A stretch of 64,000 bases of DNA from Mycolicibacterium austroafricanum (GTDB lineage: Bacteria; Actinomycetota; Actinomycetes; Mycobacteriales; Mycobacteriaceae), in NCBI RefSeq assembly GCF_000612725.1, contig NZ_HG964450.1, forward strand, positions 528,034 to 592,033. The letters are read 5' to 3'. Positions 35,945-44,205 of this stretch are shown here, piece by piece. How positions within the stretch are numbered: position 1 is the first letter of the stretch; the number at the start of each line of letters is the position of its first letter. Under the pieces are notes generated by a model. It saw only the letters and a list, made by a program, of their open reading frames with translations. It ran no database searches and was not told where the DNA came from. A program made the position numbers and the translations under genes.

Positions 35945-36853
35945 ATGACCGACTGGACCACCGCCGACATCCCCGATCAGACCGGACGCACCGCAGTCAT
36001 CACCGGCGCCAACACCGGGCTGGGCTTCGAGACGGCGAAAGCCCTCGCCGTCGGCGGCGCACGCGTCGTACTCGCGGTCCGCGACACCGCAAAAGGCGCG
36101 CAGGCAGCCGAGAGAATGATCGGTGACGTCGACGTCCAGCAGCTCGACCTGACGTCGCTGGCCTCGATTCGGGCCGCGGCCGAGGCACTGAAGAGCCGCT
36201 TCGACCGCATCGACCTGCTGATCAACAACGCGGGCGTGATGACGACGCCGAAGGGCACCACCGCCGACGGCTTCGAGCTGCAGTTCGGGACCAACCACCT
36301 CGGCCACTTCGCGTTCACCGGCCTGCTGCTGGACAAGCTCCTCGACGTCGACGGTGCCCGCATCGTGACCGTCAGCAGCAACGGCCACAAGATGGGCGGC
36401 GCGATCCACTGGGACGACCTGCAGTGGGAGCGCAGCTACAGCCGGATGGGCGCCTACAGCCAGTCCAAGCTGGCCAACCTGCTGTTCACCTACGAGCTGC
36501 AGCGCCGGCTGGCGCCGCGGGGCAAGACGATCGCGGTCGCCGCCCACCCAGGGACGTCGAGCACCGAGTTGGGTCGCAACCTGCCCGCCGCCCTGCAGCC
36601 CGCGCTGAACCGGATCGCACCGCTGCTGGCGCAGAGCCCCGCGGCCGGTGCGCTGCCGACGCTGCGCGCGGCCACCGATCCGAGCGTGCTGGGCGGGCAG
36701 TACTACGGACCGGACGGAATCGGCCAGCAGCGGGGCAATCCCGTCGTGGTGGCCTCCAGCAATCAGTCCTATGACCTGGCCCTGCAGCGGCGGCTGTGGA
36801 CGGTTTCCGAGGAGTTGACGGGGGTCACCTTCCCCGTCCCCGTGCCCGCCTGA
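35945..36853 (+). CDS. Short-chain dehydrogenase (Rv0439c-like), first paralogue
   Basis: The 302-residue SDR resembles light-dependent protochlorophyllide-reductase-like dehydrogenases. The NADP motif TGANTGLGFE is near 20-29. LLINNAGVM and the catalytic YSQSK (AYSQSKLANLLF) follow. It ends RRLWTVSEELTGVTFPVP. A paralogue with the same start and end lies at 43288. The substrate is unknown. It is divergent from a TetR gene, and its position next to groEL2 matches Rv0439c. Confidence 0.9.
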   Translation: MTDWTTADIPDQTGRTAVITGANTGLGFETAKALAVGGARVVLAVRDTAKGAQAAERMIGDVDVQQLDLTSLASIRAAAEALKSRFDRIDLLINNAGVMTTPKGTTADGFELQFGTNHLGHFAFTGLLLDKLLDVDGARIVTVSSNGHKMGGAIHWDDLQWERSYSRMGAYSQSKLANLLFTYELQRRLAPRGKTIAVAAHPGTSSTELGRNLPAALQPALNRIAPLLAQSPAAGALPTLRAATDPSVLGGQYYGPDGIGQQRGNPVVVASSNQSYDLALQRRLWTVSEELTGVTFPVPVPA

Positions 36854-36859
36854 GCGGGA

Positions 36860-37993
36860 TCACCCGCCGACCTCCTGTCGTTGCGCCGGGTCGTCGGTCG
36901 TCTCCCTCGCATCCGACTCCTCCGCGGGCTCAGACGCCTCCGGGTCCTCCGCCGCTTCCCGCTCATGCGGTTCCTCCGCGGACTCCCGCACATCCGGGTC
37001 GTCCGCAGAATCAGAGACATCCGGGTCGTCGCGGTCGAGCCGGCCGTCGCCTCCGGCCTGCCGGGTCGGGGCGGCGACCTCGGTCTCCTTCTCACCGCCC
37101 GCGTCGTCGTCGCCGTCGCGGTGGATCCTGCCGTCATACAGGTACGGCCGGGAATCGCCGGGCTGGTCGTGACGGTGGTAGCCGGCATCGATGATGGGGC
37201 GCAGAATCTGATCGGCCGCGTCGACGACGCAGTCGGGGACGCCGATGTCACGGAACGGCCGCGTCAGCGGGAGGTGCTCAGTCGGCACGAAATACCTGGT
37301 GACCGTGCCGTCGACGGTGATGTTCTCGGGCGGCACATCGTCGAGGTCGATGTCCCAGCTCGCCGGCCCGTGGACATAGAGCAAGGCCATCGCCGAGTTG
37401 GCGACGGCAACCAGGTTCCACGGCCGATCGGGCGGATCGGCCCAGCCGTCGTATTCACCGACGATGACGGTGGTCGGGTAGGGGGACTGCGCAACGCGGC
37501 TGACCGTGTAGTTCAGCAGCGGAATGCGCGTGCCCTCCTTGAAGTACTGCGCCATGCCCTCCTCCGGCGAGGCGATCAGGACGAACCTGATGTCGTCCGT
37601 CGACGGGGGATCCGGGCTGTGGGACAGATCCGCGGCGAGTCTGGACGCCACCATGCTCCCCATCGATTCGCCGATGACGACCGCCTTGCCGTCGATCTCA
37701 CGCACGGCGACCTCTGCCCGCTCGAGCCCTTGGAGAAGCGCACGGTCGGTGGAGAACGGATTCTGCGAGTAGTCGACCACCTGGGGGTCGGCATCGTCAT
37801 GCAGATTGATGCCGATATACGGATAGGTCGCGGCGATGATCGGAAAGAACGGGTTGATCGGCTTGAAGGGGGAGGCTCCCGGGATCAGGACGGCTCTCTC
37901 GGCCGCGCCGACCGGGCCGGCCACTGTTCCGATCCCCAGCAGCACACACGCCAGCGCGATCAGGGAAACCAAACACCTGCGGACTACAACCAT
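36860..37993 (-). CDS. Secreted PE-PPE-domain-type serine hydrolase with acidic repeat tail
   Basis: The 377-residue protein has a signal peptide at about 1-31 (RRCLVSLIALACVLLGIGTV, cleavage near GAAE). It then has an alpha/beta hydrolase domain of the PE-PPE type (about 45-270): GESMGSMVAS with catalytic Ser, VIVGEYDGWADPPDRPWN, and PTEHLPLTRPFRDIG with the His. These lipase/esterases act on cell-envelope lipids. No PE or PPE N-terminal domain is present. The C-terminal tail (about 300-377) is acidic and contains six 9-residue repeats. ATG 37993 has CAGGAGG upstream. Confidence 0.88.
   Translation of the reverse strand: MVVVRRCLVSLIALACVLLGIGTVAGPVGAAERAVLIPGASPFKPINPFFPIIAATYPYIGINLHDDADPQVVDYSQNPFSTDRALLQGLERAEVAVREIDGKAVVIGESMGSMVASRLAADLSHSPDPPSTDDIRFVLIASPEEGMAQYFKEGTRIPLLNYTVSRVAQSPYPTTVIVGEYDGWADPPDRPWNLVAVANSAMALLYVHGPASWDIDLDDVPPENITVDGTVTRYFVPTEHLPLTRPFRDIGVPDCVVDAADQILRPIIDAGYHRHDQPGDSRPYLYDGRIHRDGDDDAGGEKETEVAAPTRQAGGDGRLDRDDPDVSDSADDPDVRESAEEPHEREAAEDPEASEPAEESDARETTDDPAQRQEVGG
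36869..37030 (-). repeat. Six 27-bp repeats coding an acidic tail
   Basis: Residues 322-375 of the PE-PPE-type hydrolase read as six 9-residue units: DDPDVSDSA, DDPDVRESA, EEPHEREAA, EDPEASEPA, EESDARETT, DDPAQRQEV. The units are degenerate at DNA level, so they have diverged. Confidence 0.75.
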
Positions 37994-38123
37994 CCCGTTG
38001 TCCTCCTGCTCGGCGCGCGCCGACGAGCAACAGGTCAAGCGTGTCATCTTGTCGGTCACGCCGCAGCGAAATTGCCGCCACCGTCAGCTTGGTGCGGGGG
38101 GCGCGGCCGGGCAGACTGGACGC

Positions 38124-38621
38124 GTGTCCCTCGTGGTGCCGCCCTACCCCCCGCCCCGCTACACCGCCGACCAGCCCGAGGTCAGCGCCTGGCTCAGGCG
38201 CGGCGACGAACCGCCCGACTACGACGCCTTCGGCCTGGTCCAGTACCACTATCTGGCGAACCAGCAGGCCACAGACGGTGACTACGGGCTGTACCGGGTG
38301 GAGATCGCACCGAAGGGCGGCGGCCCGGGACCGCACTTCCACCGCGGCATGTCCGAGGCGTTTTTCGTACTTTCGGGCTCGCTGTCGCTACACAACGGAA
38401 CCGAGTGGGTGGACGGACACGTCAACGACTTTCTCTACGTGCCGCCGGGTGGCATCCACGGGTTCCGCAATGAGGCCGACGAGCCCGCGTCGATCCTGAT
38501 CCTGTTCGCCCCCGGCGCACCCCGCGAGCACTATTTCGAGGGATTGGCCCAGCTGGGTGAGCTCACCGACGAGGAACGCCGGGAGTGGTTCGTCAAGAAC
38601 GACAACCATTTCGTCGAGTAG
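38124..38621 (+). CDS. Cupin-domain protein
   Basis: The 165-residue protein has one cupin domain. The first motif GPGPHFHRGMSEAFFVLSG gives His, His and Glu, and the second is PPGGIHGFRNEADEP with a His. A metal such as Fe, Mn or Zn is probable. The start VSLVVPPYPPPRYTADQPEV (GTG) has no canonical Shine-Dalgarno, and a leaderless start is possible. It diverges from the PE-PPE-type hydrolase. The substrate is unknown. Confidence 0.85.
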   Translation: MSLVVPPYPPPRYTADQPEVSAWLRRGDEPPDYDAFGLVQYHYLANQQATDGDYGLYRVEIAPKGGGPGPHFHRGMSEAFFVLSGSLSLHNGTEWVDGHVNDFLYVPPGGIHGFRNEADEPASILILFAPGAPREHYFEGLAQLGELTDEERREWFVKNDNHFVE

Positions 38622-38631
38622 CCGAACCGAC

Positions 38632-38657
38632 CCGGGGACAGACACGCCGTACCCCGG
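38632..38657 (+). terminator. Hairpin after the cupin gene
   Basis: CCGGGG (38632-38637) and CCCCGG (38652-38657) can form a 6-bp GC stem 11 bp after the cupin stop. There is no U-tract, so the terminator role is tentative. Confidence 0.4.
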
Positions 38658-38726
38658 ACACGCCGCGGAGATGCGATCGCGGAACAGCCTGCCCTAGACT
38701 GCATTCCGGTCGAAAGGAGTTCAAGG

Positions 38727-40427
38727 GTGCGGGCTGATGCAGCGCCCAGCACCCAGGCGTTGCGGGGCTGGCAACGTCGGGCTCTGGTCAAATACCTATC
38801 GGCCGCTCCTCGTGATTTTCTCGCGGTGGCCACACCGGGTGCCGGCAAGACCACCTTCGCGCTGCGCATCGTCGCCGAGCTGCTCGCCGAAGGCACCGTC
38901 GACGCCGTCACGATCGTCGTGCCCACCGAGCACCTGAAGATCCAGTGGGCCCAGGCCGCCGCGCGGCACGGTATCGCGCTGGACCCGAAGTTCTCGAACT
39001 CGAACTCTCAGACCTCCTCGGAGTACCACGGCGTCGTCGTCACCTACGCGCAGGTGGCCAGCCACCCGACCCGGCACCGGGTGCGTACCGAGAACCGCAA
39101 GACCCTGGTCGTCTTCGACGAGATCCACCACGGCGGAGACGCCAAGAGCTGGGGCGACGCGATCCGGGAGGCGTTCGACGACGCGACCCGCCGGCTCGCG
39201 CTGACCGGGACGCCGTTCCGCAGCGACGACAGCGCGATCCCGTTCGTCACCTACGAAGAGGACGCCGCCGGCTTCAGGACTTCGGTGGCGGATCACACCT
39301 ACGGCTACTCGGACGCGCTCGCCGACGGCGTGGTCCGGCCGGTGATGTTCATGGCGTACTCCGGTGAGGCCCGCTGGCGCGACAGCGCGGGCGAGGAGCA
39401 CGCCGCCAGACTCGGTGAGCCACTGACCGCCGAGCAGACGGCGCGGGCGTGGAAGACCGCGCTGGACCCGAAGGGCGAGTGGATGCCCGCGGTGATCGCC
39501 GCGGCGGACAAACGGCTGCAGGGACTGCGTCAGCACGTGCCCGACGCCGGGGGCATGATCATCGCCTCCGACCAGACCACCGCCCGCGCGTACGCGGACC
39601 TGCTGGTGAAGATCACCGGCGAAGCGCCGACGGTGGTGCTCTCCGACGACAAGGGCGCCTCCGATCGGATCTCGGAGTTCTCGGCGGGCACGTCGCGGTG
39701 GCTGGTGGCGGTGCGGATGGTGTCCGAGGGCGTCGACGTGCCGCGACTGGCCGTCGGGGTATACGCGACGAGCGCATCCACGCCGTTGTTCTTCGCCCAG
39801 GCGATCGGTCGGTTCGTGCGGTCGAGGCGGCCCGGCGAGACCGCCAGCATCTTCCTGCCGTCGGTGCCGAACCTGCTGCTGCTGGCCAGTGAGATGGAGG
39901 CGCAGCGCAACCATGTGCTGGGCAAGCCGCACCGCGAGCCGCTCGAGGATCCACTCGACGCCGAACTGCGTGAGCAGAAGCGCGACGAACCCGGTGAGGA
40001 GGAGAACAGGATCGAGTACCTCGGCGCAGACGCCGAACTCGATCAGGTGATCTTCGACGGGTCGTCGTTCGGCACGGCCACGCCGGCGGGTAGCGACGAG
40101 GAGGCCGACTACCTCGGCATCCCGGGCCTGCTGGATGCCGAATCGATGCGGGATCTTTTGCGGCGCAGGCAGGAAGAGCAACTCACCAAGCGCACCGAAT
40201 CAGGCTTGGCGGTCCCCAAGACCACGCACGGGCAGCTGCGCGATCTGCGCAGCGAGCTCAACACCCTGGTGTCGCTGGCGCATCACCGGACCGGCCGTCC
40301 CCACGGGTGGATCCACAACGAGTTGCGCCGCCGCTGCGGTGGCCCGCCGGTGGCCGCCGCCACCCGCGAGCAGCTTCAGGAGCGCATCGAGGCGGTGCGG
40401 GCCCTGCAGCGCGAGTTGTCGGCGTAG
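38727..40427 (+). CDS. DEAD/DEAH-box superfamily 2 helicase
   Basis: The 566-residue protein has motif I TPGAGKTT near residues 36-43, DEIHH at 131-135, LTGTPFRSD, and motif VI QAIGRFVRSRRPG. The C-terminal part (about 430-566) is unlike standard RNA helicases and includes a DEEADYLGI acidic stretch. The GTG start follows GAAAGGAG. It is probably a DNA/RNA helicase of the actinobacterial type, with unknown substrate. It converges with the HAD gene (13-bp gap). Confidence 0.9.
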   Translation: MRADAAPSTQALRGWQRRALVKYLSAAPRDFLAVATPGAGKTTFALRIVAELLAEGTVDAVTIVVPTEHLKIQWAQAAARHGIALDPKFSNSNSQTSSEYHGVVVTYAQVASHPTRHRVRTENRKTLVVFDEIHHGGDAKSWGDAIREAFDDATRRLALTGTPFRSDDSAIPFVTYEEDAAGFRTSVADHTYGYSDALADGVVRPVMFMAYSGEARWRDSAGEEHAARLGEPLTAEQTARAWKTALDPKGEWMPAVIAAADKRLQGLRQHVPDAGGMIIASDQTTARAYADLLVKITGEAPTVVLSDDKGASDRISEFSAGTSRWLVAVRMVSEGVDVPRLAVGVYATSASTPLFFAQAIGRFVRSRRPGETASIFLPSVPNLLLLASEMEAQRNHVLGKPHREPLEDPLDAELREQKRDEPGEEENRIEYLGADAELDQVIFDGSSFGTATPAGSDEEADYLGIPGLLDAESMRDLLRRRQEEQLTKRTESGLAVPKTTHGQLRDLRSELNTLVSLAHHRTGRPHGWIHNELRRRCGGPPVAAATREQLQERIEAVRALQRELSA

Positions 40428-40440
40428 CGCAGGAATCGCC

Positions 40441-41256
40441 TCAGAGGCCGAGCAGCGCGGGAAAGTCGGCCACCGAATCGATGACGTGGTTCGGCTGCAT
40501 GGCGAATTCGTCTGCGGCCCAACGGTCCAGCGTGTCCTGACGGAACTTGCCGGTACGCACCAGCACACCCGACATACCGACCACCTGCGCGGCGAGCACG
40601 TCGTTGTTCAGGTCGTCCCCGACCATGTACATCTCGTCGGGATCCACACCCAGCCGGGCCGCCGCGGACAGAAAGCCCTCCGGCGCGGGCTTGCCGACCG
40701 CGGTGGCCTTGCGGCCCGAGGCCTGCTCCATTCCGATCAGATACATGCCGGTGTCGATGCGCAGTCCGTCGGTGGTGGTCCACGCGGTGCTGCGGTGCAT
40801 CGCCACCACCGGCACGCCCTGGGCCATCCAGTCATACACCCACGACAGCGTCAGATGGCTGTATTCGGGCCCCGCCCCGCCGAGCAGCACGACATCGGGC
40901 CGGGCGGGCGCGCGCGGACCGGTGAACTCCGAGGAGTAGACGAGATCGATGCCGGGCATGTCCTCGCCGATCTGTCCGCTGTTGACCAGGAAGCAGCGCG
41001 CATCCGGGTAACGGTCACGGACATAGTCGGCGGTCAGCACCGCGGCGGTGATCACCTCGTCCGCGCGCACCGCCATGCCCGCCTCGGTCAGCAGATCGGC
41101 GATCTGCACGCGTGTCCTGGTGGTGGTGTTGGTCAGGTACGCGCATGCGATCTGGTTGTCCGCCAACGTCCGCAACGTCTCGGCGGCACCGGGGATCGGC
41201 TTCCACGACGTCACCAACACACCATCGATGTCGAACAGCACTCCACCGATAGCCAT
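40441..41256 (-). CDS. HAD-superfamily phosphatase (NagD/phosphoglycolate-type)
   Basis: The 271-residue protein has motif I LFDIDGVLVT (7-16), motif II CAYLTNTTTRT, and motif III/IV PDEMYMVGDDLNNDV. The class IIA cap and GKPAPEGFLSAA agree with NagD-like phosphatases that act on sugar or glycolate phosphates. It stands alone on the minus strand, before the PH-domain pair. Confidence 0.9.
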   Translation of the reverse strand: MAIGGVLFDIDGVLVTSWKPIPGAAETLRTLADNQIACAYLTNTTTRTRVQIADLLTEAGMAVRADEVITAAVLTADYVRDRYPDARCFLVNSGQIGEDMPGIDLVYSSEFTGPRAPARPDVVLLGGAGPEYSHLTLSWVYDWMAQGVPVVAMHRSTAWTTTDGLRIDTGMYLIGMEQASGRKATAVGKPAPEGFLSAAARLGVDPDEMYMVGDDLNNDVLAAQVVGMSGVLVRTGKFRQDTLDRWAADEFAMQPNHVIDSVADFPALLGL

Positions 41257-41301
41257 GGTGCGACAGTAAACCGCCGACGCTCGGCCGCAACTCGGGCCCC
41301 A

Positions 41302-42744
41302 CTAGCCTCGCGCCCACGCCGTCCTGCCCACCCACGGCGAGGTCGCCGCGACGATCGACCACGCAAGGTCGGCGGGTACGTCGATCACCTCGTAGCGCTT
41401 CACCCCGGCAGCGGTCGCCGCCACCAGAGTGGCCACCCCGGCACGCCGCTGCGGCAGGGACTGGCGCACCGTCCATCCGACGATGCCCGCGGCGGCCACA
41501 CAGTCCCGGCGGCGCTGCAGGCTGCCCGCCCTGGCCACCAGCCAACCTCCGCCGACCCGATGCCCCAGCGACCGGGCACGGTCGAACCCCAGAAATCCGC
41601 AGGCGATCGTCAGCGCCGCGGGCGCCAGCCACGCCCACCACGGCACGTCGGCGAACACCGACACCACCGCCAGCCCCGCCACCACCGCGGCCGGCGCCAG
41701 CATGGCCCTGGTCCATCGCCGCCGCGTCGCCACCGGACCATGCGCGGTCAAAGGCCCTGTCACCGCGTCGGCCCGCTCGACGAGCTCGGCGAGCACCGCT
41801 TCGGCGGTGCCGCGCGGGCACGGCGGAAGCAGCTGCGAGGCCTCGCCTGCGCCGGCGACGCCGGTCATCACCGCGTCCAGTCGGGCGCCGCCGAACAGCC
41901 GCACCAGCAGCGGTTCGCGCAGTGTGCCGCCGCGCAGCCGACGCATGTCGAAGGTGTGTTCACGCACGCGAAGCAGCCCGTGGGAAAGATGCAGTACCTC
42001 GGCGTCGCGGCGCAGCACCAGGTTCCCGTAGCTCAGCAGTGACTGCAGCACCGACAGCGCCACCGAGGCGAACAGCACCACGACGACCACGACCGTGACC
42101 GCGCCGAACGCACCGAGGCTCTCCGCGGCTCTCTCGCCTTCCCGAAACAGGCCTGAATCACGCAGGGCCCCAGACACTTCCGGGTGAGAGAGGATGCCGA
42201 GCGCGGCGGCGATCATCAGCAGCCCGGTGAACGTCAGTGGGCTGTAACGCAACCACGACGGTTGCCACCGCGCCAGCACCCGGGTGGGCTCGGCGCTCCC
42301 GGCCGGTTCGAGCGACTCCGCCAACAGAATCGCCCGCAGCCGGGCCACCTCGGCCACCGGCACCGCGTCGAGTTCGAAAGACGTGTCCCCCGTTGCTTCC
42401 TGGCCGGTGCTGACCCGGACCACGGTCAGCCCGAGGAGCCGGTGCAGCAGCCGGGCGTCGGTGGACACCGAGCGGATCCGGTTGCGCGGCACCGACAACA
42501 CGTTGCGCTGCAACACGCCGGTGCGCAGCTGCACGTCGTCGGCGCCGATACGGTACGTGGTGGTGAACCATCGGGCCAGGCCGTAGGCGATCACCAGGGC
42601 CACACCGGCAACCGCCCACAGCGGGTTGCCCGTCGCCGAACCGAGCACCAGGGAACCGACCAGCACCGGGATCTGGCGCACCACCTCGTGCACCGGATGC
42701 ACCAGCAGCATGCGCGGGCTCAGCCGGGACCATTCCGGCGTCAC
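41302..42744 (-). CDS. Bacterial PH-domain (YdbT-like) membrane protein
   Basis: The 480-residue protein has two or more bPH2 domains and five to six membrane helices. The first PH domain follows TTTYRIGADDVQLRTGVL and SVPRNRIRSVSTDARLLHRL. The second is near LVLRRDAEVLHLSHGLL. The third is near the C-terminus (QRRAGVATLVAATAAGVKRY). GTG 42744 overlaps the stop of the small PH gene (GTGA). The function is unknown; YdbS/YdbT pairs are common in actinobacteria. Confidence 0.85.
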   Translation of the reverse strand: MTPEWSRLSPRMLLVHPVHEVVRQIPVLVGSLVLGSATGNPLWAVAGVALVIAYGLARWFTTTYRIGADDVQLRTGVLQRNVLSVPRNRIRSVSTDARLLHRLLGLTVVRVSTGQEATGDTSFELDAVPVAEVARLRAILLAESLEPAGSAEPTRVLARWQPSWLRYSPLTFTGLLMIAAALGILSHPEVSGALRDSGLFREGERAAESLGAFGAVTVVVVVVLFASVALSVLQSLLSYGNLVLRRDAEVLHLSHGLLRVREHTFDMRRLRGGTLREPLLVRLFGGARLDAVMTGVAGAGEASQLLPPCPRGTAEAVLAELVERADAVTGPLTAHGPVATRRRWTRAMLAPAAVVAGLAVVSVFADVPWWAWLAPAALTIACGFLGFDRARSLGHRVGGGWLVARAGSLQRRRDCVAAAGIVGWTVRQSLPQRRAGVATLVAATAAGVKRYEVIDVPADLAWSIVAATSPWVGRTAWARG

Positions 42745-43217
42745 GTGGCGTCCTCGGCGCCCAATGCGGCGATGTCGGTCAGCCGCGCCACCACCCGGTC
42801 GGCGACGTCGACGTCCAGCGCGACGATGCGCACCGCCCCGGCCGACGACGCGGTCGTCACCGTCACGTTCGCCAAACCGAACAACCGGTCCAGCGGGCCC
42901 CGGTAGGTGTCCACGGTCTGCACCCGCGAGATGGGCGCGATGCGGCGCTCCTGCACCAGCCAACCCGACCGGGTGTAGACCGCGGTGGCGTCGAGATCCC
43001 ATCGGTGCACCCGATAGCGCCACAGCGGCGCGACGACGACCGACACGACGGCGCCGACCACGGTGCCTGCGGCGACCAGCATGTGCAGCCACGGCACCCG
43101 GCCGTCGACCATGAACCACACCGCCTGTGCGGCCACGGCGAACATCCACGGGATGGCGGCCCCGATGGCCCAGACGAGCGGCGCTTTCCGGCTCGGCGGG
43201 TGCGCCGGTTCGGCCAT
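42741..43217 (-). CDS. Bacterial PH-domain (YdbS-like) membrane protein
   Basis: The 158-residue protein has two membrane helices (about 15-58) and a bPH2 domain. The domain reads VYTRSGWLVQERRIAPISRV, QTVDTYRGPLDRLFGLANVT. ATG 43217 is close to a GTG two codons upstream, either of which could be used. It is translated together with the larger PH-domain protein (GTGA overlap), so they probably form a complex. Confidence 0.88.
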   Translation of the reverse strand: MAEPAHPPSRKAPLVWAIGAAIPWMFAVAAQAVWFMVDGRVPWLHMLVAAGTVVGAVVSVVVAPLWRYRVHRWDLDATAVYTRSGWLVQERRIAPISRVQTVDTYRGPLDRLFGLANVTVTTASSAGAVRIVALDVDVADRVVARLTDIAALGAEDAT

Positions 43218-43287
43218 GTGCACGGCTGCGAGCCTAGTTGCGCGACCATCCAACCCGGTTGCGTGCCCAGCCCGTAAGTTGAATCCC

Positions 43288-44205
43288 ATGAGCTCAAAGT
43301 GGACCGCCGCCGACGTGCCCGATCAGTCCGGCCGGGTCGCCGTCGTCACCGGCGCCAACACCGGCATCGGTTACGAGGCCGCCGCGGTACTGGCGGGCAG
43401 GGGCGCCCGCGTCGTCGTCGCGGTGCGCAACCTCGACAAGGGCAGGCAGGCGGTGGGCCGGATCAGGCAGCTTCACCCGGGCGCCGACGTCGTGTTGCAG
43501 GAACTCGACCTGTCGTCGCTGGCCAGCGTGCGGACCGCCGCCGAGGAGCTGCGCGCCGCGCATCCCCGCATCGACCTGTTGATCAACAACGCCGGAGTGA
43601 TGTACCCGCCGAAGCAGACCACCGGCGACGGCTTCGAATTGCAGTTCGGCACCAACCATCTCGGCCATTTCGCGCTGACCGGCCTGCTGCTCGACCGGCT
43701 GCTGCCCGTGGAGGGCTCGCGGGTGGTCAGCGTCGCCTCCATCGCCCACAACATCCAGGCCGACATCCACTTCGACGACCTTCAGTGGGAGCGCGGCTAC
43801 AACCGCGTGGCCGCGTACGGGCAGTCCAAGCTGGCCAACCTGATGTTCACCTACACGCTCGCGCGCCGGCTGGCCGCCAAGGGCGCACCGACGATCGCCG
43901 TCGCCGCACATCCGGGGATCTCGAACACCGAACTGATGCGTCACGTCCCCGGCTCCCAGCTGCCCGGCTTCGCCTGGCTGGCCGGGCTGGTCACCAACAG
44001 TCCCGCGGTCGGGGCGCTGGCCACGCTGCGGGCGGCGACCGACCCAGGCGTGCGCGGCGGCCAGTACTACGGACCGTCCGGGCTGCGCGAGCTGGTCGGT
44101 CATCCGGTCCTGGTGCAGTCCAACCGCAAGTCCCACGACGTGGACGTGCAGGAACGGCTGTGGACGGTCTCCGAGGAGTTGACCGGCGTGAGCTACGACC
44201 TCTGA
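43288..44205 (+). CDS. Short-chain dehydrogenase (Rv0439c-like), second paralogue
   Basis: The 305-residue SDR has the cofactor motif TGANTGIGYE, LLINNAGVMY and YGQSK (AAYGQSKLANLMF). It matches the first paralogue at 35945 along its length, with the same start pattern W-T-AD-PDQ-GR and the same end LWTVSEELTGV. It overlaps moeA2 (TGATG), as in Rv0439c-moeA2 order. The function is unknown. Confidence 0.9.
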   Translation: MSSKWTAADVPDQSGRVAVVTGANTGIGYEAAAVLAGRGARVVVAVRNLDKGRQAVGRIRQLHPGADVVLQELDLSSLASVRTAAEELRAAHPRIDLLINNAGVMYPPKQTTGDGFELQFGTNHLGHFALTGLLLDRLLPVEGSRVVSVASIAHNIQADIHFDDLQWERGYNRVAAYGQSKLANLMFTYTLARRLAAKGAPTIAVAAHPGISNTELMRHVPGSQLPGFAWLAGLVTNSPAVGALATLRAATDPGVRGGQYYGPSGLRELVGHPVLVQSNRKSHDVDVQERLWTVSEELTGVSYDL

